From positions 1-28,316 of the forward strand of contig CAYOPE010000010.1 in NCBI GenBank assembly GCA_964405805.1: a stretch of 28,316 bases of DNA, given 5' to 3'. This stretch comes from CAYOPE01 sp964405805 (GTDB lineage: Bacteria; Patescibacteriota; Doudnabacteria; UBA920; O2-02-FULL-48-8). The position numbers and the translations under genes are program-made. Below are positions 13,200 through 22,095 of the stretch, piece by piece. The notes under the pieces are model-generated. The model was not told the origin of the DNA. It saw nothing but the letters and a program-made list of their open reading frames with translations, and did not search any database. Positions within the stretch are counted from its first letter, which is position 1. The number at the start of each line of letters is the position of its first letter.

Positions 13200-14425
13200 T
13201 GCTTTCGCGATTGAGAGGAAAAAAAATTGCGATCGTGGGTATGGGTGTAAATAACCGCAAGCTTGCGGATTATTTGTCTAAGCATGGAATCAAGTTTGAA
13301 GTTATTGACGGCTGGAACAAGCCGGAGGATTTGATCGGGAGGCTCGATCGGTTTGATGTGGTTTTTCGCACCCCTGGTTTGCCTTATTTGTCAGCAGCTG
13401 TACAGCAGGCAAAGCAAAAAGGAGTAGAGATATTTAGCCAGACCAAGTTTTTTTTCGAATTATGTCCTGCCCCTATCATCGGTATCACTGGCACAAAAGG
13501 CAAAGGGACCACTTCGAGTTTGATCGCTAAAATTTTAGAGACTTCCGGGAAGAAGATTTGGCTCGGCGGCAATATAGGAAAAGATCCGTTTGAATTTTTA
13601 GAACAAATCAAACCAGAGGATTTGGTTATCTTAGAGCTTTCAAGTTTCCAGTTGCAGGACATGACCCAGAGTCCGCATGTAGCGCTAGTTTTAAGTATTA
13701 CTTCAGATCACTTGGACCATCATCAGTCAGTAGACGAGTACGTTTCCGCTAAATCTAGTATCTTGAAATTTCAGACAGAAAAAGATGTAGCAATTTTACA
13801 CCCTAGTCTGCCAGACGCATTTAAAAATCTAGGGAAGGGTAAAAAAATAATTTATGATCCGGGATCCGCGCAAGATTATGAAACGAAACTTTTGGGGCAG
13901 CACAATAAAGAGAATATTGCTGCTGCGGCTGCTGTTGCCAAATTTTTGGGCGTTGAAGAAAGCGAGATTAGGACAGCAGTTGCTGAATTTGAGACTCTGC
14001 CACATCATTTGGAAGTTTTAAGAACCGTAAACGGAATCACGTATATCGATGACGCAGTTAGCACCAATGTCGAACCTGCTATAGCCGCTATCAATGCAAT
14101 TACTACGCCATTGATTTTGATTGTCGGTGGCTTTGACAAGGGTGTAGACTTTGAGCCACTGGGTAAAGTCATAGTTTCGGCGAAAAATTTGAAAGCAGTG
14201 GTGGTGATTGGCGACGTCACAGATAAAATTTTAAAAATTATCGCAGGATTTAAAGGAAAAATTTTAACTGGCGCGAAAAACATGAACGAAATTTTATCCC
14301 AAGCCCAGTCAGTAGCTACTGCGGGCGACACGATTGTAATTTCGCCAGCAACTTCAAGCTTTGACATGTTTGCAAATATGTATGATCGCGCAGAACAATT
14401 CGTAAAAGCAGTAAAAGCTTTATGA
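13199..14425 (+). CDS. murD: UDP-N-acetylmuramoyl-L-alanine--D-glutamate ligase
   Basis: MurD adds D-glutamate to UDP-MurNAc-L-Ala in the cytoplasm, using ATP. From the TAATG-coupled ATG the protein is 408 residues, near the family norm. The N-terminal Rossmann part starts KKIAIVGMGVNN. The ATP loop is GITGTKGKGTTS (95-106), followed by ELSSFQLQDM and ITSDHLDHH. The C-terminal domain has LIVGGFDKGVDFEPL and VISPATSSFDMF. The usual DSKATN reads DDAVSTN, losing a lysine that contacts the active site in E. coli MurD, and HR becomes HH in PHHLEVL. Specificity for D-Glu is assumed from the family. An in-frame ATG 33 bases upstream lies inside the previous gene and was not chosen. Confidence 0.88.
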   Translation: MLSRLRGKKIAIVGMGVNNRKLADYLSKHGIKFEVIDGWNKPEDLIGRLDRFDVVFRTPGLPYLSAAVQQAKQKGVEIFSQTKFFFELCPAPIIGITGTKGKGTTSSLIAKILETSGKKIWLGGNIGKDPFEFLEQIKPEDLVILELSSFQLQDMTQSPHVALVLSITSDHLDHHQSVDEYVSAKSSILKFQTEKDVAILHPSLPDAFKNLGKGKKIIYDPGSAQDYETKLLGQHNKENIAAAAAVAKFLGVEESEIRTAVAEFETLPHHLEVLRTVNGITYIDDAVSTNVEPAIAAINAITTPLILIVGGFDKGVDFEPLGKVIVSAKNLKAVVVIGDVTDKILKIIAGFKGKILTGAKNMNEILSQAQSVATAGDTIVISPATSSFDMFANMYDRAEQFVKAVKAL

Positions 14426-15537
14426 AAAAAATCACTTTACCGCCAGTTGATAAATATTTGTTCTGGTTGACTTTGGTACTACTTGCGATTGGTCTTCTGA
14501 CTTTGTCCTCAGCCTCGTCAGCACTTTCGTATCAGAGATTCGGTAACAACTACTATTATTTTTTGCGGCAATTTTTCTTTGGAGCGGTTCCAGGATTGAT
14601 TTTGATGTATTTATTTTCGCGAATTGATTATCATCGATGGCAAAGTTTGGCTCCGCTTTTGATTTTGGGAGGGATCCTGATGCTCGTAGCAGTATTGATT
14701 CCTGGAATCGGATTTAAAGTCGGTGGCGCTAGGCGTTGGATTAATTTTGGATCATTTCTTTTTCAGCCCACAGAGTTTGTAAAGCTTGCTGTGATTATAT
14801 ATTTGGCCAGCTGGTATGATAAGCGCCAGCACCACGCTCATGATTTGTATTACGGATTTTTACCAAGTCTAGGCTTGGTCGGACTCATGGTCGGATTGAT
14901 CGTGCTTGAGCCTGACATCGGAACCATGCTGATTTTAGCAGGAATTGCTGCTGTCATGTTTTTTATCGGTGGAGTCAGAATGCGCTACATCGCTGCCACA
15001 GCAGCGCTTGCGTTACTGGTGCTTTGGATTTTGGTGAAAGCAGCACCCTACCGAGCACAGCGTTTCCTCGCTTTTATGGATCCCACTGCAGATTCGCGCG
15101 GAATTTCTTATCAAGTCAATCAAGCAGCACTGGCGATTGGCTCAGGCGGATTTTGGGGTGTGGGATTTGGTCAGTCGAGACAGAAGTACAACTATTTACC
15201 AGAACCGATCGGGGATTCGATTTTCGCCATCATGTCAGAGGAATTAGGATTCGTTAGAGTTTGCGCAGTTCTTCTCATTTTTCTGTTTTTTGCTTACCGG
15301 GGATTTAAAGTGGCGCGTACTGCTCCTGACACATTTGGTAAATTAGTCGCTGGTGGCATCACGAGCTGGCTGATCGTTCAGGCGCTTATAAACATCGGCG
15401 GCATCACAGGACTTATTCCGCTGACTGGGATTCCGCTGACTTTTATTTCTTATGGCTCGACCGCAATGCTTATCAGTTTGGCGTCGATCGGTATTCTTTT
15501 AAATATTTCAAGGTACGCAGATGCTCAAGCGTTCTAA
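14422..15537 (+). CDS. ftsW: FtsW/RodA-type peptidoglycan polymerase
   Basis: This 371-residue SEDS-family glycosyltransferase polymerises lipid II into glycan strands at the membrane. About ten membrane helices are visible. Signature pieces are GGARRWINFGSFLFQPTEFV in the first half, the catalytic Asp in VLEPDIGTML, the DPTADSRGISYQ loop, the YNYLPEPIGDSIFAIMSEELG stretch across residues near 255-275, and GIPLTFISYGSTAM near the end. FtsW rather than RodA is favoured because it sits next to murD, as in division clusters, but the sequence alone does not settle it. It overlaps murD by four bases (ATGA) and the DUF4012 gene by 17 bases. Confidence 0.9.
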   Translation: MKKITLPPVDKYLFWLTLVLLAIGLLTLSSASSALSYQRFGNNYYYFLRQFFFGAVPGLILMYLFSRIDYHRWQSLAPLLILGGILMLVAVLIPGIGFKVGGARRWINFGSFLFQPTEFVKLAVIIYLASWYDKRQHHAHDLYYGFLPSLGLVGLMVGLIVLEPDIGTMLILAGIAAVMFFIGGVRMRYIAATAALALLVLWILVKAAPYRAQRFLAFMDPTADSRGISYQVNQAALAIGSGGFWGVGFGQSRQKYNYLPEPIGDSIFAIMSEELGFVRVCAVLLIFLFFAYRGFKVARTAPDTFGKLVAGGITSWLIVQALINIGGITGLIPLTGIPLTFISYGSTAMLISLASIGILLNISRYADAQAF

Positions 15538-17569
15538 AATCGACATCGGCTCAATTCAGAAAAGAGCTAAGCCGCTAAAAAAGATTAAACACGAGGTCCG
15601 GCGTGAAGCATTTAGTTATGAATACTTTTTTGCTCTCAAGCAAAAGCGAATTCGACAAGCGCTCGAACAGCTTGCTTTCAAACCGTTGATCGCGAAAGTA
15701 AAAGTCAAAAAGCAAAAAGTTTGGGCTCAGCTCACTTCGTTTGCCTTAGCCAGCCTCCTCGTGGTGGGTTTGTTGCAGACAGCGCTGTACTTATCTTCTG
15801 CCAAGAAGGCTTCAGGAGAAATTCTTGGTGCTGCGACCTCTGCTTATTCAGAGCTGCACTCGGCTTCCAAGGATTTATCGGCCCAGAATTTTTCATCTGC
15901 CCAGCAGCTTTTCGAGCAAGCCCAGAGCAACATCAAAGATGCTCAAGACAAACTGGGAAATTTCCGCGCGCTAACTTGGCTGACTCCTCAAGCCAACTCC
16001 GCAGATCATGTTTTAAAAGGAGCATCAGCATTGGCACTCGCTGGTCAGAAAATTACTACAGCACTCGACATTTTTGATCAATTACAAGTTTCGAGTAAAG
16101 GCGTGGGTAGTGATTTTAATACCAAAGTTTCGGAGAACAAAGCATTACTAGCCCAAGGCCGAGATTTAGTGACAGAGGCTTCAGCTGAATTCGATCAGAC
16201 TTCAGGTTTACCTGAAAATTATCTGCAGTCTTTCAATGATGCCAAGCTGCAAGTCACAGAGCTCGGATCAATTCTTAAGCAATTAGTGGATTTAGAAGAT
16301 TTATATCTTGGCCTGTTTTCAGGTCCGAAGACGTATTTACTAATTTTTCAGAATACAGATGAAATCAGAGCTACAGGTGGATTCATCGGCACTTATGGCG
16401 TACTTGAGACTAACCAAGGATCGATTACCAAACTGAGAATTGAAAGTATTTACCAGCTTGATGGACAGATTTACGAAGAGATCGCCGCTCCTGGCCAGAT
16501 GCAGCCGCTGATTAAGCGTTGGGGGATTCGCGATGCCAACTGGTTTGCTGATTTTCCGACTTCTGCCAGTAAACTTTTATATTTTTTTGAAAAAGGCGGC
16601 GAGACCGCAGATGGTGTAATTTCTGCCACCCCAGCTTTGTTTGAGGATTTATTAAAACTAGTCGGACCGATTGACATGCCGAGCTATGGAGTGACACTAA
16701 CTGCTGAGAATTTTCAGGAAGTCGTGCAATACAAAACGTCGGTGGACTACGATAAAACTCTAAACCAGCCAAAAAAAATGTTAGCCGACTTTGCACCGCT
16801 ACTTCTCAATCGTCTGACCAATCTGTCCAAAGACCAATGGTTTAGTTTGCTTCAAATATTTGAGCAGAGTCTACACAGCAGAAGCATCCTGCTTTACTGC
16901 AAAGATTCAGACACTGAAAAACAAATTGATGATTTAGGTTTTTCAGGCAAGCTTCTGGCTACCGATTATGATTATTTGTCAATTGTCAACACAAATCTAG
17001 GAGGCACGAAGACTGATCTGCATGTAAACCAGCAAGCGAACCTGGAAACTAGAATATTATCAGACGGCACAGTTATGGACACTTTAACTCTGACGCGCCA
17101 AAACCAAGCTGATGCAAGTAATAAAGATTTTTTGCGAATTCTGGTGCCTCTTGGCAGTCAATTTATCTCAGCCTCTGGCTTTGATCAGTATGACTATTAC
17201 GCTTCAGTAGCCAGAGGATTGAGTACTGATGCTGGGTTGAATGCCTGGGACCAAGGAGAGCTTCACTCTGATGTTTTCGTCAGAACGGAAAATGGCAAAA
17301 GCGAATTTTCAGGTTGGCTGAATACTGATCCTGGCCAAGAAAAAACTATTCAGATTACATACATGTTACCGTTTAAAGCTTCCTCAGGGTATAGTTTGCT
17401 TTTGCAGAAGCAGGCGGCGTCTTTGCCACTTCAATTTGAAGGCAGTATCAGCCTCGGATCGTTTGATGCGAAGTGGCTTGGTGAAGGGCTAAAGCTTGAA
17501 GGTGGAATAATTAAGTTTAGTTCAAACACTAGCACGGATGATTTCTGGCCGGCAGTCATCAGTAAATAG
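15521..17569 (+). CDS. DUF4012 domain protein, membrane-anchored
   Basis: This 682-residue protein has a basic cytoplasmic start (about 1-65), one membrane helix (about 70-92) and a large outer part. Residues 95-250 are helical (ATSAYSELHSASKDL). The DUF4012 core then begins with YLLIFQNTDEIRATGGFIGT, a strong family signature, followed by GIRDANWFADFPTSASKLLY. The final quarter is beta-rich. The function of DUF4012 is not established; it is common in Patescibacteria and some Gram-positives near envelope genes. Lying between ftsW and murJ with overlaps on both sides, a role in wall or surface polymer attachment is likely, which is inference. The start overlaps the end of ftsW. Confidence 0.85.
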   Translation: MLKRSKIDIGSIQKRAKPLKKIKHEVRREAFSYEYFFALKQKRIRQALEQLAFKPLIAKVKVKKQKVWAQLTSFALASLLVVGLLQTALYLSSAKKASGEILGAATSAYSELHSASKDLSAQNFSSAQQLFEQAQSNIKDAQDKLGNFRALTWLTPQANSADHVLKGASALALAGQKITTALDIFDQLQVSSKGVGSDFNTKVSENKALLAQGRDLVTEASAEFDQTSGLPENYLQSFNDAKLQVTELGSILKQLVDLEDLYLGLFSGPKTYLLIFQNTDEIRATGGFIGTYGVLETNQGSITKLRIESIYQLDGQIYEEIAAPGQMQPLIKRWGIRDANWFADFPTSASKLLYFFEKGGETADGVISATPALFEDLLKLVGPIDMPSYGVTLTAENFQEVVQYKTSVDYDKTLNQPKKMLADFAPLLLNRLTNLSKDQWFSLLQIFEQSLHSRSILLYCKDSDTEKQIDDLGFSGKLLATDYDYLSIVNTNLGGTKTDLHVNQQANLETRILSDGTVMDTLTLTRQNQADASNKDFLRILVPLGSQFISASGFDQYDYYASVARGLSTDAGLNAWDQGELHSDVFVRTENGKSEFSGWLNTDPGQEKTIQITYMLPFKASSGYSLLLQKQAASLPLQFEGSISLGSFDAKWLGEGLKLEGGIIKFSSNTSTDDFWPAVISK

Positions 17570-19160
17570 CAATTCTATTGGGAAAGCAACTGCGACCATC
17601 GCAGTGTTTTCGCTTTTGGCAAAAATTTTGGGGCTAGTCCGTGACGCGGTCTTCTCTCACCAGTTCGGCGCCGGAGTTCTGATTGATTCGTACTTTGCCG
17701 CGTTTCGTTTGCCTGATTTTATCTACAATTTGCTGATCCTCGGAACTTTTTCTGTTGCATTCATCCCGGTTTTCTCTGAGTACCTCATGAAAAGTGATGA
17801 CGACGCAAACGAGCTGGCATCGAGCATTATCAATGTCACTTTGATTCTGATCCTGATAGCGACAGGTCTAGCATTTATTTTTATCAATCCTTTGGTGCAC
17901 GCGATTGCTCCGGGTTTTACGGGCCAAGCATTTGACCTGACCAAAGTCTTTACCAAGATTTTTTTGTTGTCGCCTTTGTTTCTGACTTTGTCGTCGATCG
18001 TCAGCAGCATGCTAAACACGTATAAACGGTTTACGCTTGTGGCAGTGGCGCCTGTGCTCTACAATTTATCGATTATCGCAGGCGCGATCTGGCTCTATCC
18101 GCGTTTCGGAGCCAAGGGTCTAGCGTTTGGTGTCATCATTGGCGCGATTTTACATTTCAGTATCCAGGTGCCACAAGTTTTTGCCAATGGTTTCCGATAT
18201 TCATTTGGCATCAATTCTCACGACTCTGGTTTTCGCAAATTTTGGAAGCTATACTGGCCGAGAATTTTCTCCATGGGCACTGAGCAGGTCACGGCTTTGA
18301 TTGTTACAGTGTTCGGATCGTTTTTGGGCACAGGTGCTTTGGCTGCATTTTATTATGCAAATAATTTGCAGTCAGTTTTCTTGGGCATCTTTGCCGTCTC
18401 ATTTGCCATCGCAGTTTTTCCACTGCTTTCCGATCTCTTTAACAAGCGCGAGCATCAGACGTTTAAAGACGTCCTGGCGAAAACCGCAGTTCAAATTTTG
18501 TTTTTCATGGTTCCATTGTCAATTTTACTTCTTGTACTGCGCGCGCAAGTCGTGCGTTTGGTTCTCGGTATCGGAGCTGGCACACATTTCACATTTGCCA
18601 ACACGAAGATTGTCGCGCAGTCGCTGGGGCTCTTCAGCATTTCACTTTTTGCGCAATCACTGATCCCGCTTTTCACTCGTGCATTCTATGCCATGCAGAA
18701 TACGATTACACCTGTGGTGATTGGCTTGATCACGATTGCCTCAAATATTCTTGTCACTTTTTATTTCACCAGACATTTGGGAATTGTCGGCATGGCGCTA
18801 GCATACTCGATTACAAATGTCATTAATCTTGTTTTACTCATCATGGAGCTGCATCGCCAAGTCGGCAGCATTCATGATGATTATCTGATCGTGAACAGCT
18901 TGAAAATAATCATTGCCTCACTAATCGCTGCAGCGGCAAGCTACGTCTCGCTATATATGGTCGCGCCGCTGGTGAACATGCATACTTATTGGGGTGTACT
19001 GATTCAGGGAACTGTGGCAGGCTTCATCGGCGTTGCCGTATACTTGGCAGTGGGCTGGCTAGTCGGCTTGGCAGAATCGCATGATTTAGTTAAACTATTA
19101 CGCACAACCGCCAACAAACTCGGTCGCCCGATTAACATTATTTGGAACTGGTGGAGCTGA
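17538..19160 (+). CDS. murJ: Lipid II flippase MurJ
   Basis: MurJ carries lipid II across the membrane to the polymerases. The 540 residues give about fourteen hydrophobic helices of the MOP/MviN superfamily. The start has ATIAVFSLLAKILGLVRDAV and then IDSYFAAFRLPDFIYNLL, which carry the conserved Arg and Asp residues of helices 1 and 2. LIPLFTRAFYAMQNTITPV is the other diagnostic segment. The ATG at 17538 lies 32 bases inside the DUF4012 gene; no nearer start codon is evident. The HAD gene follows with a one-base TGATG overlap. It completes the wall block that begins at mraY. Confidence 0.93.
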   Translation: MISGRQSSVNSNSIGKATATIAVFSLLAKILGLVRDAVFSHQFGAGVLIDSYFAAFRLPDFIYNLLILGTFSVAFIPVFSEYLMKSDDDANELASSIINVTLILILIATGLAFIFINPLVHAIAPGFTGQAFDLTKVFTKIFLLSPLFLTLSSIVSSMLNTYKRFTLVAVAPVLYNLSIIAGAIWLYPRFGAKGLAFGVIIGAILHFSIQVPQVFANGFRYSFGINSHDSGFRKFWKLYWPRIFSMGTEQVTALIVTVFGSFLGTGALAAFYYANNLQSVFLGIFAVSFAIAVFPLLSDLFNKREHQTFKDVLAKTAVQILFFMVPLSILLLVLRAQVVRLVLGIGAGTHFTFANTKIVAQSLGLFSISLFAQSLIPLFTRAFYAMQNTITPVVIGLITIASNILVTFYFTRHLGIVGMALAYSITNVINLVLLIMELHRQVGSIHDDYLIVNSLKIIIASLIAAAASYVSLYMVAPLVNMHTYWGVLIQGTVAGFIGVAVYLAVGWLVGLAESHDLVKLLRTTANKLGRPINIIWNWWS

Positions 19161-19792
19161 TGAAGAAGATTAAAGCAGTCATATTTGATATAGATGGTGT
19201 GCTGATTGATTCTGTTGAGGCTAACGCAACGTTCTTTGAAAGGATATTTAAAGCTTTGAATGTTAGTTACTCGAAAAAAGAATATATAAAGCTGAATCAT
19301 ATGACCATGTGGGACATTATCAAATATTTTACTAAAGAGATCGATGATAAAAAAGTAAAAAAGCTTTGGAAGTTTGGACTGAGTATTCCTTACCCGACAA
19401 GCATGGTTAAAACGCCGAAGGATGCAAAAAAGGTTGTATCAGCGCTAGCGAAAAGTTATAAACTAGGATTGGTTACTGCGAGGCAAAAGCTCGGAGTTAA
19501 ATTGGTCTTAGAAATTTTTGGTCACAAGAGTTTCAAGGCAATCGTAAAGTTCGGGGATTATATTCACCCCAAGCCCCATCCCGAACCCCTGCTTAAAGCT
19601 TTAAAAATGCTGAAAGTCAAAAAGCAAGAAGCGATATATATTGGCGACATGCGATCGGATGTTCTGTGCGCTCAAGCAGCTGGAGTTAAATCGATTTTGT
19701 TTAAAAATCATTATTCAGACCTCAAAAAAGAAAAACCTGATTACACAGTAACATCGTTTAAGCAATTATTGGAACTATTTCATGCAAGATAG
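19160..19792 (+). CDS. HAD-family phosphatase
   Basis: This 210-residue haloacid dehalogenase-like hydrolase resembles phosphoglycolate phosphatase or pyrophosphatase PpaX. Motif I is VIFDIDGVLIDS with nucleophile D10 and acid D12, motif II is the Thr in GLVTAR, the motif III Lys is in HPKPHPEPL, and motif IV is IGDMRSD. A helical cap follows motif I. Substrate cannot be told from sequence. The ATG at 19160 overlaps the murJ stop; an upstream in-frame ATG at 19142 lies within murJ and is less likely. The gene is richer in Lys and AT than its neighbours. It overlaps lepA by 11 bases. Confidence 0.85.
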   Translation: MKKIKAVIFDIDGVLIDSVEANATFFERIFKALNVSYSKKEYIKLNHMTMWDIIKYFTKEIDDKKVKKLWKFGLSIPYPTSMVKTPKDAKKVVSALAKSYKLGLVTARQKLGVKLVLEIFGHKSFKAIVKFGDYIHPKPHPEPLLKALKMLKVKKQEAIYIGDMRSDVLCAQAAGVKSILFKNHYSDLKKEKPDYTVTSFKQLLELFHAR

Positions 19793-21554
19793 AATTAGAA
19801 ATTTTTGTATCATCGCGCACATTGATCATGGCAAGTCCACACTTGCTGATCGGCTTTTGGAAATGACTTCTACTGTTTCCAAACGTGAGATGAAAGATCA
19901 GCTGCTGGACACTATGGATCTGGAAAGAGAAAGAGGGATTACAATCAAATTACAACCAGTGCGCATGGAGTGGAAGGGATATATTCTCAATTTGATTGAC
20001 ACTCCAGGTCATGTGGACTTTACTTACGAAGTTTCGCGTTCCCTGGCTGCTTGCGAGGGAGCAATATTGGTTGTGGACTCAACTCAAGGCATTGAGGCAC
20101 AGACTTTGGCCAACATTCACCTAGCCCAGCAGCACAATCTGAAAATTATTCCAGTTGTGAACAAAATCGATTTGCCGAATTCGGACCGAGAAAAGACAGC
20201 AGAAGAAATCAAGAAAGCTTTTGGATTTTCTGATCAAGAAATTCTCTATGCGTCAGGAAAAACTGGCGAAGGCGTGGAAAAAATTCTAGAAGCTGTGGTG
20301 GATCGCGTGCCAGCGCCGAGTGGCAAGTCTGATTCTGCTTTGCGAGCCTTGATTTTTGATTCCACTTACGACATACACCGCGGAGTGGTGACGTTTGTCA
20401 GAATTGTAGACGGTAAACTTTCGAAAAATGAAAAAATCCAAATGCTAGGCACGAAAACTTTTGCTGACGCGCTGGAAGTTGGATTTTTTCATCCTAAATA
20501 TTTCCCATCAAAAGAATTACTTACTGGTGAAGTGGGTTATATTGTCACAGGTCTGCGCGATGTCCGTAAAGCTCGCGTGGGCGATACGATTACAAGTGGC
20601 TCAAACAAGGTTGAGGCATTGCCAGGTTACAAGCAAGTCAAACCCATGGTTTACGCATCGATTTTTCCAACTTCTGGTGATGATTATCCGCTACTTCGAG
20701 ATGCGATTGATAAACTGAAGCTCAACGACGCAGCGTTAGAATTTGAACCAGAAAATATTCCAGCTTTAGGATTTGGATTTCGAACAGGATTTTTGGGTTT
20801 GCTGCACATGGATATTGTCCAGGAGCGTCTGACTCGTGAATACAATCTCGATTTGGTCCTGACAGCGCCGTCTGTGGAGTACAAGATCAACTTAAAGAAT
20901 GGATCGCCAAAAATTATTCACACTCCAGCAGAGCTGCCAGATCCATCGCTTTATGATTCCATCGAGGAGCCGTGGGTGGATATCGAAATTTTAGTTCCCC
21001 AGAAATACATTGGTGGAATTCTCGATTTGATCACTGGCCGCCGTGGAATTTATAAAAATATGGACTACCTCAGTAACGAACGCGTGCTGATTACAGCAGA
21101 AATGCCGCTAGCAAACATAATTATTGATTTTTATGATAAACTGAAAAGTGTGTCTTCAGGCTATGCATCGCTGAACTACGAATTTCTCGACTTCAGGATC
21201 GGGGATTTGGTTAAACTAGATATTTTAGTCGCGCAGGAGAAAGTTGATGCGCTCTCTATGATTGTCCATCGAGATATCGCAGCTGACGAAGGTCGCAGTT
21301 TGGCTGAAAAATTGAAGACACTGATTCCGAGACAGCAATTCGAAATCGCGATTCAGGCAGCTATTGGCGGAAAGATCATTGCCAGAGAAACAATTCCTGC
21401 CATGCGAAAAGACGTGACGAAAGGTCTGTACGGCGGAGACGTGACTCGCAAGATGAAACTGCTCGAGAAACAGAAAAAAGGAAAGAAAAGATTAAAGAGG
21501 ATTGGTTCAGTTGACATTCCCCAGGAAGCATTCATGGCGATCTTGAAAAAGTAA
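19782..21554 (+). CDS. lepA: Elongation factor 4 (LepA)
   Basis: LepA is a translational GTPase that acts on stalled or assembling ribosomes. The 590 residues match the usual length. GTPase motifs are AHIDHGKST (G1), RGITIK (G2), DTPGH (G3), NKID (G4) and a G5-like ASGKTGEG. The C-terminal LepA-specific part contains GFRTGFLGLLHMDIVQERL, YASLNYEF and AIGGKIIARETIPAMRKDV, ending with the basic KKGKKRLKRIGSVDIPQEAF. The start overlaps the HAD gene by 11 bases without a Shine-Dalgarno site. It is followed by a cloverleaf-like repeat and then division genes. Confidence 0.97.
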   Translation: MQDRIRNFCIIAHIDHGKSTLADRLLEMTSTVSKREMKDQLLDTMDLERERGITIKLQPVRMEWKGYILNLIDTPGHVDFTYEVSRSLAACEGAILVVDSTQGIEAQTLANIHLAQQHNLKIIPVVNKIDLPNSDREKTAEEIKKAFGFSDQEILYASGKTGEGVEKILEAVVDRVPAPSGKSDSALRALIFDSTYDIHRGVVTFVRIVDGKLSKNEKIQMLGTKTFADALEVGFFHPKYFPSKELLTGEVGYIVTGLRDVRKARVGDTITSGSNKVEALPGYKQVKPMVYASIFPTSGDDYPLLRDAIDKLKLNDAALEFEPENIPALGFGFRTGFLGLLHMDIVQERLTREYNLDLVLTAPSVEYKINLKNGSPKIIHTPAELPDPSLYDSIEEPWVDIEILVPQKYIGGILDLITGRRGIYKNMDYLSNERVLITAEMPLANIIIDFYDKLKSVSSGYASLNYEFLDFRIGDLVKLDILVAQEKVDALSMIVHRDIAADEGRSLAEKLKTLIPRQQFEIAIQAAIGGKIIARETIPAMRKDVTKGLYGGDVTRKMKLLEKQKKGKKRLKRIGSVDIPQEAFMAILKK

Positions 21555-21564
21555 TGTGAATCCC

Positions 21565-21625
21565 GCGCAATGCTGAATTTATTTCAGCATCTAAAAAAGA
21601 TCCTGAAACGAGTTCAGGATTGCGC
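21565..21625 (+). repeat. Cloverleaf-like palindromic repeat after lepA
   Basis: An outer stem GCGCAAT (21565-21571) pairs perfectly with ATTGCGC (21619-21625). Inside are hairpins ATGCTGAA/TTCAGCAT (21570-21590) and ATCCTGAA/TTCAGGAT (21600-21620), joined by a short A-rich stretch that could itself pair ATCT with AGAT. The nested design is that of a small repeat element rather than a simple terminator, since no T tract follows. Confidence 0.75.
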
Positions 21626-21634
21626 ACGACAACT

Positions 21635-21733
21635 ATGCAAAACCGGAAACGTTTGCAAAAAATATTCGTGGTTTTGGCAGTAATCATGATTGTGGGCATG
21701 TTGCTTTTCACATTAATCCCATTTTTCTCATGA
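21635..21733 (+). CDS. 32-residue single-pass membrane protein (DUF4044/Prli42-like)
   Basis: The frame opens MQNRKRLQKIF and continues with one hydrophobic helix (about residues 10-30) ending LIPFFS. A short basic start before one helix resembles the tiny DUF4044/Prli42-type membrane proteins of Gram-positives, some of which tether stress-signalling complexes. That likeness is by pattern only. Its stop overlaps the ATG of the FtsB-like gene (ATGA), which is strong support for real translation and coupling. A role at the division site or in stress signalling is inference. Confidence 0.65.
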   Translation: MQNRKRLQKIFVVLAVIMIVGMLLFTLIPFFS

Positions 21734-22095
21734 GCTTCGAAGGATTTATCAAGTCTAGGTTTGCGACATGGATACTTGGAATTGGTCTGGTTTTCGTCAT
21801 GATTCTCGCTGCTCGTGTCCTGGTCCAGAAGTACCGAGTCGATAAAGAAATCGCGCAGCTGCAGTCTCAGGTGGAGAAAGTGAAAAAAGATAACGAGCAA
21901 TTGTCAAACCTGATTCAGTATTTCAATACACCAGAGTACCGCGAAAAGCAAGCGCGGGAAAAATTGAATTTGAAAAAAGACGGAGAATTTGTAGTCGGTC
22001 TACCTGAAAACTCAGACCAGGCAGACTCAAGCCAACCCAAACCAGAATCAAATTTTAAAAAATGGTTAAAGTATTTTTTCAGCAATGCATCATAA
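21730..22095 (+). CDS. FtsB/DivIC-like septum formation initiator
   Basis: This 121-residue bitopic membrane protein has a short cytoplasmic start, one helix (about 12-30) and a coiled coil (about 35-62, VDKEIAQLQSQVEKVKKDNE). The conserved DivIC/FtsB stretch EYREKQAREKLNLKKDGEFV is followed by a polar tail. FtsB/DivIC proteins bridge early and late division proteins and activate septal FtsW-FtsI; ftsW is present about 7 kb upstream. The usual FtsL partner is not seen. The gene is coupled upstream to the 32-residue membrane protein and overlaps the next gene by 11 bases. Confidence 0.85.
   Translation: MSFEGFIKSRFATWILGIGLVFVMILAARVLVQKYRVDKEIAQLQSQVEKVKKDNEQLSNLIQYFNTPEYREKQAREKLNLKKDGEFVVGLPENSDQADSSQPKPESNFKKWLKYFFSNAS

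Noticed and set aside
14422..15537. Assignment of the SEDS gene to RodA
   Set aside because: Sequence motifs fit either FtsW or RodA. The murD neighbour favours FtsW, so that name is used with caution.
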